16,726 bases of DNA, taken from CAZFHA01 sp964518595. Lineage in GTDB: Bacteria > Bacillota > Clostridia > Saccharofermentanales > Saccharofermentanaceae. Under the pieces are notes generated by a model. The model worked only from the letters and a program-made list of their open reading frames with translations, was not told the origin of the DNA and searched no databases. Below are positions 1-7,009 of the stretch, one piece after another. Made by a program: the position numbers and the translations under genes. Numbering within the stretch: the stretch's first letter is position 1; each line of letters begins with the position of its first letter. Location: NCBI GenBank assembly GCA_964518595.1, contig CAZFHA010000033.1, forward strand, positions 1 to 16,726. The letters are read 5' to 3'.

Positions 1-49
1 TCTGTAGTGGACTTTCACCACCAAGTTATCGACCATGTCGGGCACACCG

Positions 50-92
50 AAAAAGCTCCTAAGCAGGACGAATCATCCTACGTAGGAGCTTT
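50..92 (-). terminator. Rho-independent terminator of the hydrogenase gene
   Basis: Two perfect 10-base arms (AAAGCTCCTA at 52-61 and TAGGAGCTTT at 83-92) enclose a loop with its own small AGGA/TCCT stem. Read on the minus strand, the hairpin runs straight into five T residues, as expected of an intrinsic terminator. It lies about 75 bases after the hydrogenase stop codon. I see nothing convincing in the rest of 1-167. Confidence 0.75.
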
Positions 93-167
93 ATACCTGC
101 CGCAACCGCAGCGATTATAAATACTTAACAAGCCAAAAATTTAGAAAAGCAAAGCTTGGCAATGGAG

Positions 168-3100
168 CTAACGTGTAACTTTAACAATGCCCTTGAAAAT
201 AGTATCCAGTGCTGAAGCCTTCACCGGAGTTCCATCTAAGGTTACATAAACCTCGTCTCCTTCATGGCCCTCTTTCAAGCGAATCGGCCATACCTCCACA
301 AAGACCTCCATCTGTTGCTCAGATATCTTCGCCTTTACCTGCTCAAGCAATTCTTGAGAACCTTTTTCTAAGCAAGAGTTACAAGTACAGATACGGAAGT
401 CATGCGCTTTTAAGGCGGAGTTGGATTTCTTATGGACATGGCTAGCTTGTTTGTCGCCGCCCACAGCCCGATAGGTAGTATGGAGTAGCTCGTGAGCCAA
501 GGGTGAGTTAGGTTCACCGTAAAAGTCTTTATAAAGCCGTAAAATGTCCGGATTTTCTTGAGATTTACGGTAGGCGGAAGTCTTATCAATGTCCACCAGT
601 ACTTGCTGACGGATGTCAAAGGCATCAATTTTTTCCGGCACAGGATGACCGGCTCCGTCAATACAGCCACCGGGGCAAGCCATAACTTCGATCAAGTCAT
701 AGCCCACTTCTTTCCCTTGAATAATTTCCTGAATCAGAGGTTCTGCATTATGTAGACCGCTAATTACTGCTACTCGCACAGCCGTGTCATTTACACGAAT
801 TTCTGCCTCTTTCAGACCCTGCATACCGCGAATTTCTTCAAATTCTAAATGATCAGTCAAAACCTCACCGGTTAGCTTTTCTACAGCCATTCGCAAAGCA
901 GCTTCAGCCACACCACCTGAAGCTCCAAAGAGCATTCCTGCACCGGAAACTTGCTTGTAAGGCTCATCAAATTCAGAAGGAATCACCTTATCAATCCGCG
1001 CCAACTGTAACATCTCCAAAAGCTCGGTGGTGGTGAGAACTGCATCCACATCACGAATCTTTCCTTGAGCAAATTCCGGACGTGCGGCCTCTGCCTTCTT
1101 AGCGATACAAGGCACGATCGACACCACAAAAAGATCCTTGGGCTCAATATTCTCAACCCGGGTAAAATGATTTTTAACGGTGGAAGCCATCATCATTTGC
1201 GGAGATTTACAGGTTGATAGATGTGGAATTAGTTCTGGGTAACGCCGCTCGACGAAATTCACCCAGCCCGGACAACAGGAGGTAAACTGCGGCATCACGC
1301 CTTTAGATTCAACCCGTGTCAAGAACTCTGTAGTTTCCTCCACGATGGTCAAGTCGGCTGCAAAGGTAAAGTCAAATACCTTATTAAAACCGAGTTGCTT
1401 CAACATTCCTGCCATGTAATCAGAGGCTTCATTAAAAGGAATATTGAAGTGGGTGGAAATTACACTCCGTACCGCCGGTGAAACAAAAGCTACAACGGTC
1501 TTAGCCGGATTATTAAGAGCGCGGAAGACTTTACTTCGTTCCCGTCTATAGTCTAAAGCACCGCAAGGACAAGCATTGACACACTGCCCACAGCTCACAC
1601 AATCTGTATCACGCAAAGGTAAGCCACTCTTAGTACCCACTAATTGTCTGCCATGCTTCATGTAAAAAGTCAGAATATCCGGACCTTCGATCTCCGCACA
1701 GGCAGCAATACAACGTCCGCAAGAAATACACTTATTCTGATCACGCATAATAAAGGGATGATCGTCAACCAGAGGGAAGTATGGCCGCTGATGAAGCGGT
1801 TTTTGGAAGGCAATATCATGATCGGTGGCTTCTTTACGCAGGTCGCAATCATAACGCGAAGTGCAACCGCAACGTAAACAACGCTGGGCTTCGGTTTTAG
1901 CCATAGATTCGGTTAAGCCCTTTTCCACTTCTAAAAAATTATTGCGTCTGGCTTCAATTTCCAGCTCCGGCATTACAGCCCGTTTAAAACGGGGATAGAC
2001 CATAAATTCCCAGCGCGGAAGATCTTCAAGACTGCCACGGCTACAACTGTAGTCTACACTGCCTTCTTTAACGTATCCTTTAACTAAATATTCATCCATT
2101 GCGTCGGCTCCATGTCGTCCCGCCGCAACAGCTTGAATAACCGTAGCCGGGCCAGTGACACAATCGCCCCCTGCAAAGATATTACTTTCTGAGGTTTGAA
2201 AAGTCTTGCCATTGATGTCAATGTCACCCCATTTATTTAACTTTACCGGCATGTCATTATAAAGGAACTGGGTATTTGTACTTTGGCCAATTGCGCCAAT
2301 AATGGTATCGGCTTCAATAATGAACTCACTGCCTTCTAAGGGTACTGGACGTCGTCTGCCAGACCGATCCGGTTGCCCCAAGGTCATCTCTATGCAGTGC
2401 AACTGCTTATGCCCGGAGCTTTCCGTAATTTTGGTAGGGGCTTTCAGGAATAGCATCTCGACCCCTTCACGCAAAGCTTCCTCTACTTCAAAAGGTTCTG
2501 CGGGCATTTCCGCTTGGGTACGGCGATATAATAATTTAACTGATTTGGCACCTTTACGCAGTGCGGTTCTGGCACAATCAATGGCCGTGTTACCACCACC
2601 AATAACAATAACGGAATCGCCTACATGGGTATCTACGCCCTTTGTTTCCTGCTCCAGATATTGAATTCCCAGCCAAACACCATCTTTATTCTCGCCTTCA
2701 ATCTGCATAGGTGTTGCCTGCCATGAACCGATAGCCAGAAAAACAGCATCAAAATCTTGATGCAAATCTTCCAGATGTAAATGCGTTCCCAAAGCTTTTC
2801 CGGTCATAATGCGGACACCCAGAGCTTTCATGATAGAAATTTCTTTGTCCAAGTCAGCTTTAGGCAAGCGATACTCTGGAATGCCATAACGCATCATTCC
2901 GCCCGCCTCCGGCTGGCGTTCAAATACAGTTACCTCATGACCCTTAACAGCGCTATAATATGCAGCGGTAAGCCCTGCAGGACCTGCGCCAATAATCGCA
3001 ATCTTCTTACCGGTAGATTCTTTTTTACTAGGGAGCCATGGGGCTTCTCTGGACATATCCCAATCAGCGGCAAATCGCTTAACATAATTAATCGCTACTG

Positions 3101-3611
3101 GGGTATCAACTAAATTCCTACGGCATTCTGCTTCGCAAGGGTGGGGACACACACGACCACACACCATAGGGAAGGGATTGGAATCTTTAATCACCCGTAG
3201 TGCGGCTTCATAATTACCATTACCTACATGGCGCAGATAGGCTTGAATATCTATATTTGCCGGACAAGTTTGAACGCAGGGAGCGACACAATCGGCGTTA
3301 TGGTCGGAAAGCAGCTGCTCCAGGCGAACCTTTCGGTAGGTTTGCAGACGTTCCGTATTGGTATCAATAACCATTCCCGGTTGAATCGGAGTCTGGCAGG
3401 CCTTAACGTCTTGCTTGGTGGTATCTCCCACTTCCACAACACATAAGCCACAATTGCCATTAGAGCGCTCTAGGCGGATATCATAACATAGATGGGGGAT
3501 GTGAACTTCTTCTTGCAGTAACGCTTGAAGAATTGTCAGATTATCGTAGACTTCCATTTCACGGCCATTAACCGTAACTTTAATTCGCTGATGCTTTTTC
3601 AATTCTTTCAT
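168..3611 (-). CDS. hydA: GltD/NfnB-like oxidoreductase fused to [FeFe]-hydrogenase
   Basis: A 1147-residue cytoplasmic fusion. An N-terminal [2Fe-2S] domain has C42, C54, C57 and C72. A GltD-type region follows, with cysteine sets at 108/112/116 and 151/155/159/163, an FAD GAGPAG motif at 208-213 and an NAD(P)H-type GGGNTA motif at 338-343. Next come a small Cys cluster (578-589) and two 4Fe-4S motifs (628-638, 671-681). The H-cluster core has TSCCPGW at 777-783, PCIAKK at 834-839 and MACPGGC at 977-983. The tail (about 1068-1147) resembles a thioredoxin-like ferredoxin but keeps only its first Cys pair (C1075, C1080). From the families, it should couple NAD(P)H, perhaps with ferredoxin, to H2 formation or uptake. 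Bifurcation is possible because the GltD module resembles NfnB, but this is unproven. I chose M at 3611 because GAAAGGGG lies just upstream; the longer frame starts inside the promoter. The gene is transcribed alone. Confidence 0.93.
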   Translation of the reverse strand: MKELKKHQRIKVTVNGREMEVYDNLTILQALLQEEVHIPHLCYDIRLERSNGNCGLCVVEVGDTTKQDVKACQTPIQPGMVIDTNTERLQTYRKVRLEQLLSDHNADCVAPCVQTCPANIDIQAYLRHVGNGNYEAALRVIKDSNPFPMVCGRVCPHPCEAECRRNLVDTPVAINYVKRFAADWDMSREAPWLPSKKESTGKKIAIIGAGPAGLTAAYYSAVKGHEVTVFERQPEAGGMMRYGIPEYRLPKADLDKEISIMKALGVRIMTGKALGTHLHLEDLHQDFDAVFLAIGSWQATPMQIEGENKDGVWLGIQYLEQETKGVDTHVGDSVIVIGGGNTAIDCARTALRKGAKSVKLLYRRTQAEMPAEPFEVEEALREGVEMLFLKAPTKITESSGHKQLHCIEMTLGQPDRSGRRRPVPLEGSEFIIEADTIIGAIGQSTNTQFLYNDMPVKLNKWGDIDINGKTFQTSESNIFAGGDCVTGPATVIQAVAAGRHGADAMDEYLVKGYVKEGSVDYSCSRGSLEDLPRWEFMVYPRFKRAVMPELEIEARRNNFLEVEKGLTESMAKTEAQRCLRCGCTSRYDCDLRKEATDHDIAFQKPLHQRPYFPLVDDHPFIMRDQNKCISCGRCIAACAEIEGPDILTFYMKHGRQLVGTKSGLPLRDTDCVSCGQCVNACPCGALDYRRERSKVFRALNNPAKTVVAFVSPAVRSVISTHFNIPFNEASDYMAGMLKQLGFNKVFDFTFAADLTIVEETTEFLTRVESKGVMPQFTSCCPGWVNFVERRYPELIPHLSTCKSPQMMMASTVKNHFTRVENIEPKDLFVVSIVPCIAKKAEAARPEFAQGKIRDVDAVLTTTELLEMLQLARIDKVIPSEFDEPYKQVSGAGMLFGASGGVAEAALRMAVEKLTGEVLTDHLEFEEIRGMQGLKEAEIRVNDTAVRVAVISGLHNAEPLIQEIIQGKEVGYDLIEVMACPGGCIDGAGHPVPEKIDAFDIRQQVLVDIDKTSAYRKSQENPDILRLYKDFYGEPNSPLAHELLHTTYRAVGGDKQASHVHKKSNSALKAHDFRICTCNSCLEKGSQELLEQVKAKISEQQMEVFVEVWPIRLKEGHEGDEVYVTLDGTPVKASALDTIFKGIVKVTR

Positions 3612-3645
3612 GTAACTTCCCCTTTCAAATTTTCCAGACCCTATA

Positions 3646-3673
3646 ATTATACACAAAACCTTGAGAAATCAAA
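3646..3673 (-). promoter_or_regulatory. Putative promoter of the hydrogenase gene
   Basis: On the minus strand a perfect TATAAT (-10, 3646-3651) sits 16 bases after a weak TTTGAT (-35, 3668-3673), about 35 bases before the start codon. The good -10 and poor -35 suggest activator dependence. The rest of 3612-3829 is AT-rich intergenic sequence with no gene visible. Confidence 0.5.
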
Positions 3674-3678
3674 CTGAA

Positions 3679-3700
3679 TTCCTTTCATTTTCCTTTCATT
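3679..3700. repeat. Two tandem 11-bp direct repeats upstream of the hydrogenase promoter
   Basis: TTCCTTTCATT occurs twice without mismatch at 3679-3689 and 3690-3700. The period is about one helical turn, and the array lies immediately upstream of the predicted -35 box. It could be a pair of binding half-sites on one DNA face. That function is inference. Confidence 0.6.
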
Positions 3701-3829
3701 TATTTGCAAAATATTCCACATTGACCTTTTCAGCTTTCTTTTAGCTTTGTTTCATCACAACCCAATCTTTTCCGGGATTTTTTCAGTAAACAAGTATATT
3801 GGAGAAGGCAATCTAAAAAATGTCCGTTT

Positions 3830-5215
3830 CTAATGAATAAAACCATATACTTTAGCCTTATCAGGAGACGGTTTTCCCTTGCTGCCTCCATTCTTTTGCA
3901 GTTCGTTTACCGCATTTTCTAAATCTCGCAAAAAGTTCTCTGCCATTACTGAGGAGAAATCAGCTCGGATCACTAGCCTCTGTATTACCCGGTCTGAAAG
4001 ATTTTCTGGTAAACAATAGGTAGGCACTTGCCAGCCGCTCATCCTTAAATAGTCTGATAAATCATAAAGCGACCAAGACAAGTTTAGAGTAGGATCAAGT
4101 TGATAGCAAAGTATAGGTAAATCCTTTGCGTTATGGACAAAAGTAAAAAGTGCTAGTTTTTCCATTGCTTTTGCCAGACCCTGGGCAATACTCAAAGTAT
4201 GTTGCTGAATTTGACTAAGCCCTTCAAAACCATAACGCAAAAAGATATAGTACTGTCCAATAATTTGACTTCCGGACCTGGAAAAGTTGATAGCCATAGT
4301 GGGCTCTTCTCCACCCAAATAACTGACTTTAAATATTAATTCTTCCGGCAGATACTCCTGACTACGCCATAATATCCAACCAATTCCGGGATATACAAGC
4401 CCATATTTATGTCCTGAAGTATTAATAGAGACCACATTCTTAAGCCTAAAATCCCAAACTTTTTCCGAAGAGACAAAGGGCAGGAATAAACCTCCAGAAG
4501 CTGCATCTACATGAATGCCTATCGGGACGGTAGCCGTAGAATTATAATTATCAACTGCCTTGTCCAGAGCATAGATATCATCAAGACCACCGGTATATGT
4601 GATACCCGCAATACCAATAATCCCAATGGTATACTCATCAACACTGTTCAAAGCCGCCTTAGTATCCAAGGTAATATCCGTGTCACTAATGGGGACTTTT
4701 CTTAACTCTACCTCATGATAAACACAAAACTTTTCCCAACAAATTTGATAAGCCGAGGAAATAACTAGATTTGGCTTCTTCTGACTAATATCTATGCCTG
4801 CGGCAGAGGCAAGCTTTTTCCAGCGAAACTTTAGTGCCAGTCCTCCTAACATGCAGGCCTCCGAAGATCCTACTGTTGATGTACCAAGGGCTTTATTCTC
4901 TTCCCCAGACCATAAAGCGGACAGAATATTAACACATCGATTTTCAACCTCTGCCATTTGCGGATACTCTGTCTTGTCTATAGCATTCACGGCTAAAAAA
5001 TCGGCCATGATCTGCTGACCTTCCGGCTCCATATAGGTTTGACAGAAAGTCGCTAAGTTTTGCCTGGCTTGCCCTTCGTCCAACATTTCATCGTGAATAA
5101 GTCGATAAGCCGTATCAGCTGATACACCTTGGGGGTTGAGTTTGTTCTTAGGCAAGTTAACTTGATTGTCAAAAAGCTCCAGAGTCTCTTCTATTGGGTT
5201 ATTTTTCCAAAGCAT
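3830..5215 (-). CDS. gadB: Glutamate decarboxylase (PLP-dependent)
   Basis: A 461-residue group II PLP decarboxylase, about the length of bacterial GadB (around 466). It should convert L-glutamate and a proton to GABA and CO2 in the cytoplasm. Seen directly: STVGSSEA at 113-120 (cofactor phosphate region), HVDAASGG at 235-242 with the aspartate that contacts the pyridine ring, and the lysine motif NTSGHKYG with the Schiff-base lysine at 270, followed by LVYPGIGW as in GadB. The start has AAGAGGTG four bases upstream. It is the second gene of an operon, 54 bp after the AEC carrier gene, which suggests that transporter serves this enzyme. The C-terminus is shorter than, and different from, the pH-sensing tail of E. 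coli GadB. A related glutamate-like amino acid as substrate cannot be excluded. Confidence 0.93.
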   Translation of the reverse strand: MLWKNNPIEETLELFDNQVNLPKNKLNPQGVSADTAYRLIHDEMLDEGQARQNLATFCQTYMEPEGQQIMADFLAVNAIDKTEYPQMAEVENRCVNILSALWSGEENKALGTSTVGSSEACMLGGLALKFRWKKLASAAGIDISQKKPNLVISSAYQICWEKFCVYHEVELRKVPISDTDITLDTKAALNSVDEYTIGIIGIAGITYTGGLDDIYALDKAVDNYNSTATVPIGIHVDAASGGLFLPFVSSEKVWDFRLKNVVSINTSGHKYGLVYPGIGWILWRSQEYLPEELIFKVSYLGGEEPTMAINFSRSGSQIIGQYYIFLRYGFEGLSQIQQHTLSIAQGLAKAMEKLALFTFVHNAKDLPILCYQLDPTLNLSWSLYDLSDYLRMSGWQVPTYCLPENLSDRVIQRLVIRADFSSVMAENFLRDLENAVNELQKNGGSKGKPSPDKAKVYGFIH

Positions 5216-5269
5216 AATGCACCTCTTCTTAAACTATGACGAATCTAGCTTTGATAATAGGATTGAAAA

Positions 5270-6211
5270 TTATACACGAACCAATAAAGCAATATAGACA
5301 AAAAGAGATAAAATTACATGGAGTGAAATGGTTTGAAGAACGAATTGTCGATCACGATCAAAACGTCCTTTCATATAAATCGGAATGATGAAGGGGGGTG
5401 GAAGCAAAAAGAGTAAATATAGACCGGCTTGATAAACTGAATCTAACTGAAAAACCATTTCCAGTAATAATTTATCAATGGCAAAAGCCAGCAAGAGAGC
5501 AATACTCATGCGGGTAATTACTAAGGACAATGGGCGGAGAATCATTTCTTTCTCTAAATGTAGCTCATAACCAAGCACCAAACAGATTAATGGCTGAGTA
5601 ATACTTCCTAATAGGCCAAGTGCTTCTTTTAGTGCGACACCTCCGCGCAGGGGCAATAATAGGTCACTTAAACCACTGGTGCTAAAGATGATTCCGCCAA
5701 GGATCGCCAGAATAACAGGAGTTTTAAAAAAATCAACAATAACAGCCAGCGGCTCTATGGGCTGTCCGTTCTGCCTGCCAATAAAAACGATCAGTACAAA
5801 AAAAACAAAAGCCAGCTGCCCTAAGTCAAAAATAGCAATTTTGTATGCCGAGGTTTCTCCAAAAACACTGGTAAATAAAGCGTAACCCATCATACCCATT
5901 TCAAAGCCGCTGAAAAGTACAGGTAAATAGCGATTAGGGGTGCGGGTTAGTTTGCGAAACAATAATCCAACAATAAAGAGTAAAGTACAGGCGGCAAAAA
6001 CGCTTAAGCTCACCCAAATATGATCCCGTTTTAATTTGACAGAAGAAAAGTTTAAAAAGAGCAAAGCAGGCAAAGCTAAGTTTACGATAATTTTCTTCAG
6101 GTCATCAACGGTTGAGGCTCTAATCATCTTGCTTCGCCGTAATAGCTGACCAACAGCAATCAAAATAAATATAGGCATAACTTCAATCAAAACAGAGTAT
6201 ATAGCTCCCAT
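5270..6211 (-). CDS. AEC-family (auxin efflux carrier/malate permease type) transporter
   Basis: A 313-residue integral membrane protein with around ten hydrophobic segments, the usual size for AEC carriers (Mem_trans family). Family-like features are the N-terminal hydrophobic segment ending GQLLRRSKMI, the LALPALLFLNF motif at about residues 46-56, and a second-half ITQPLICLVLGYEL motif. Known members export or exchange small organic anions such as malate or auxin. The start is supported by AGGAGGT seven bases upstream. It is the first gene of an operon with glutamate decarboxylase. I therefore infer glutamate uptake, GABA export or exchange as the likely role, a job usually done by the unrelated APC-family GadC. 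The substrate is not provable from sequence. The family call is strong. Confidence 0.85.
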   Translation of the reverse strand: MGAIYSVLIEVMPIFILIAVGQLLRRSKMIRASTVDDLKKIIVNLALPALLFLNFSSVKLKRDHIWVSLSVFAACTLLFIVGLLFRKLTRTPNRYLPVLFSGFEMGMMGYALFTSVFGETSAYKIAIFDLGQLAFVFFVLIVFIGRQNGQPIEPLAVIVDFFKTPVILAILGGIIFSTSGLSDLLLPLRGGVALKEALGLLGSITQPLICLVLGYELHLEKEMILRPLSLVITRMSIALLLAFAIDKLLLEMVFQLDSVYQAGLYLLFLLPPPFIIPIYMKGRFDRDRQFVLQTISLHVILSLFVYIALLVRV

Positions 6212-6239
6212 TGCTGCTACCTCCTGAATTTACCCTACT

Positions 6240-6248
6240 ATTCTATCA
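6240..6248 (-). promoter_or_regulatory. Possible extended -10 promoter of the carrier-decarboxylase operon
   Basis: On the minus strand TGATAGAAT matches the extended -10 form TGnTATAAT in all but one base, 28 bases before the carrier start codon. No good -35 is seen at 16-18 bp. The sequence further upstream is the tRNA-derived repeat. Confidence 0.35.
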
Positions 6249-6350
6249 CAGATGCACCCGATTCAGCTTTTGCGGCTAAGCCTTCCAGGTCTCTGACTTG
6301 GCCGCCTTGATTCGGGCACTAGCGGCTAAGGCCTTATTTCACTCCGGTAG

Positions 6351-6421
6351 ATAGGACAATCCCATACTTAATACTTATCCGTTTTATCATCCGTGCTATT
6401 CTTGCTATGTGATTGTCCTAT
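6351..6421. mobile_element. MITE-like insertion, copy 1
   Basis: The 71-bp segment begins ATAGGACAATC and ends with the exact inverted copy GATTGTCCTAT. It is flanked by direct repeats CCGGTAG (6344-6350 and 6422-6428). The empty site TCCGGTAGA exists in the third repeat unit (6961-6969). Because the flanks share bases, the split can also be read as a 69-bp element with 10-bp inverted ends and a 9-bp duplication. It is too small to encode a transposase, so movement in trans is inferred. Confidence 0.75.
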
Positions 6422-6440
6422 CCGGTAGAGCGCATCCACG

Positions 6441-6466
6441 AAAAAAGCTTCTCTTGCGAGAAGCTT
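6441..6466 (-). terminator. Duplicated tRNA-operon terminator, copy 1
   Basis: AAGCTTCTC and GAGAAGCTT form a 9-bp stem with loop TTGC, and the minus strand continues into T6. It is identical to the hairpin directly after the functional tRNA-Thr gene. Confidence 0.75.
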
Positions 6467-6469
6467 CTG

Positions 6470-6520
6470 TGGAGCCTTTATCCAGGATCGAACTAGACCT
6501 CTTCCTTACCATGGATGCGC
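6470..6520 (-). pseudogene. tRNA-Thr 3'-half remnant, copy 1
   Basis: These bases match the intact tRNA-Thr from the anticodon stem through the CCA end. There is one substitution in the anticodon stem (plus-strand CTCTTCC for CTCATCC) and a two-base deletion in the T stem (CGAACTAGACC for CGAACTGGAGACC). The 5' half is replaced by unrelated or badly decayed sequence, so no cloverleaf can form. Confidence 0.8.
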
Positions 6521-6659
6521 CTGCCTTGCCTTATAGCACCCGACTCGGCGTTGGCTGCAGTTCCTCGCCCTGGCGGCGTACCTCGTACGCCTTCCAGGTC
6601 TCTGACTTGGCCGCCTTGATTCGGGCACTAGCGGCTAAGGCCTTATTTCACTCCGGTAG

Positions 6660-6730
6660 ATAGGACAATCCCATACTTAATACTTATCCGTTTTATCATC
6701 CGTGCTATTCTTGCTATGTGATTGTCCTAT
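6660..6730. mobile_element. MITE-like insertion, copy 2
   Basis: The same 71-bp element as at 6351-6421, with the same inverted ends and the same CCGGTAG flanks (6653-6659, 6731-6737). The identical site shows it was copied as part of the 309-bp unit rather than inserted twice. Confidence 0.75.
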
Positions 6731-6749
6731 CCGGTAGAGCGCATCCACG

Positions 6750-6775
6750 AAAAAAGCTTCTCTTGCGAGAAGCTT
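6750..6775 (-). terminator. Duplicated tRNA-operon terminator, copy 2
   Basis: Same 9-bp stem, TTGC loop and minus-strand T6 as the other two copies. With three in series, read-through from the tRNA operon into the carrier operon should be low. Confidence 0.75.
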
Positions 6776-6778
6776 CTG

Positions 6779-6829
6779 TGGAGCCTTTATCCAGGATCGA
6801 ACTAGACCTCTTCCTTACCATGGATGCGC
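6779..6829 (-). pseudogene. tRNA-Thr 3'-half remnant, copy 2
   Basis: Identical to the remnant at 6470-6520, with the same anticodon-stem substitution and T-stem two-base deletion. Both remnants therefore descend from one damaged copy. Confidence 0.8.
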
Positions 6830-6948
6830 CTGCCTTGCCTTATAGCACCCGACTCGGCGTTGGCTGCAGTTCCTCGCCCTGGCGGCGTACCTCGTACGCC
6901 TTCCAGGTCTCTGACTTGGCCGCCTTGATTCGGACACTAGCGGCTAAG

Positions 6949-6980
6949 GCCTTATTTCACTCCGGTAGAGCGCATCCACG
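6949..6980 (+). pseudogene. Plus-oriented fragment resembling the tRNA-Thr 5' half
   Basis: GGTAGAGCGCATCCA (6964-6978) is an exact inverted copy of the D-arm/anticodon-stem part of the functional tRNA-Thr (7054-7068). The preceding GCCTTATTTCAC loosely resembles the tRNA 5' end. The 15-base match is certain; the weaker 5' extension is a judgement. Confidence 0.5.
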
Positions 6981-7006
6981 AAAAAAGCTTCTCTTGCGAG
7001 AAGCTT
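6981..7006 (-). terminator. Terminator of the tRNA-Gly/tRNA-Thr operon
   Basis: A 9-bp stem (AAGCTTCTC/GAGAAGCTT) with loop TTGC, followed on the minus strand by T6, begins three bases after the encoded CCA of tRNA-Thr. Confidence 0.85.
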
Positions 7007-7009
7007 CTG

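Larger units (their letters stand above)
6280..6588. repeat. 309-bp tandem repeat, copy 1 (with insertion element)
   Basis: The unit appears identical to the next one at a period of 309 bp. In plus-strand order it holds a GC-rich block, a plus-oriented fragment like the 5' half of tRNA-Thr interrupted by a 71-bp insertion, a terminator hairpin, a minus-oriented tRNA-Thr 3' half, and a second GC-rich block with the perfect hairpin GGCGTAC-CTC-GTACGCC (6575-6591). A shortened, diverged stretch at 6254-6279 (GCACCCGATTCAGC) looks like the end of a further deleted unit. I see no protein gene. Confidence 0.9.
6589..6897. repeat. 309-bp tandem repeat, copy 2 (with insertion element)
   Basis: This is a second head-to-tail copy of the 6280-6588 unit. 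I noticed no difference on reading. The near identity implies recent duplication or gene conversion, or an assembly artefact. Confidence 0.9.

Noticed and set aside
1..120. Plus-strand open frame of about 39 codons at the window edge
   Set aside because: It overlaps the hydrogenase terminator hairpin and resembles no protein I recognise. It could be the tail of a gene from outside, but nothing supports this.
3612..3656. Longer hydrogenase start 15 codons upstream
   Set aside because: That ATG overlaps the predicted -10 box and has no ribosome site. The internal ATG at 3611 has GAAAGGGG at good spacing.
3747..3760. TTGTTTCATCACAA as a Rex-type redox site
   Set aside because: Only the outer TTGT/ACAA match, and their spacing is four bases shorter than in the Rex consensus. 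It is also about 100 bp upstream of the hydrogenase promoter.
6409..6663. 84-codon plus-strand open frame
   Set aside because: It runs through the insertion end, terminator hairpin and tRNA remnant, and recurs at 6718-7074 where it enters the functional tRNA. It has no ribosome site and no protein-like composition.
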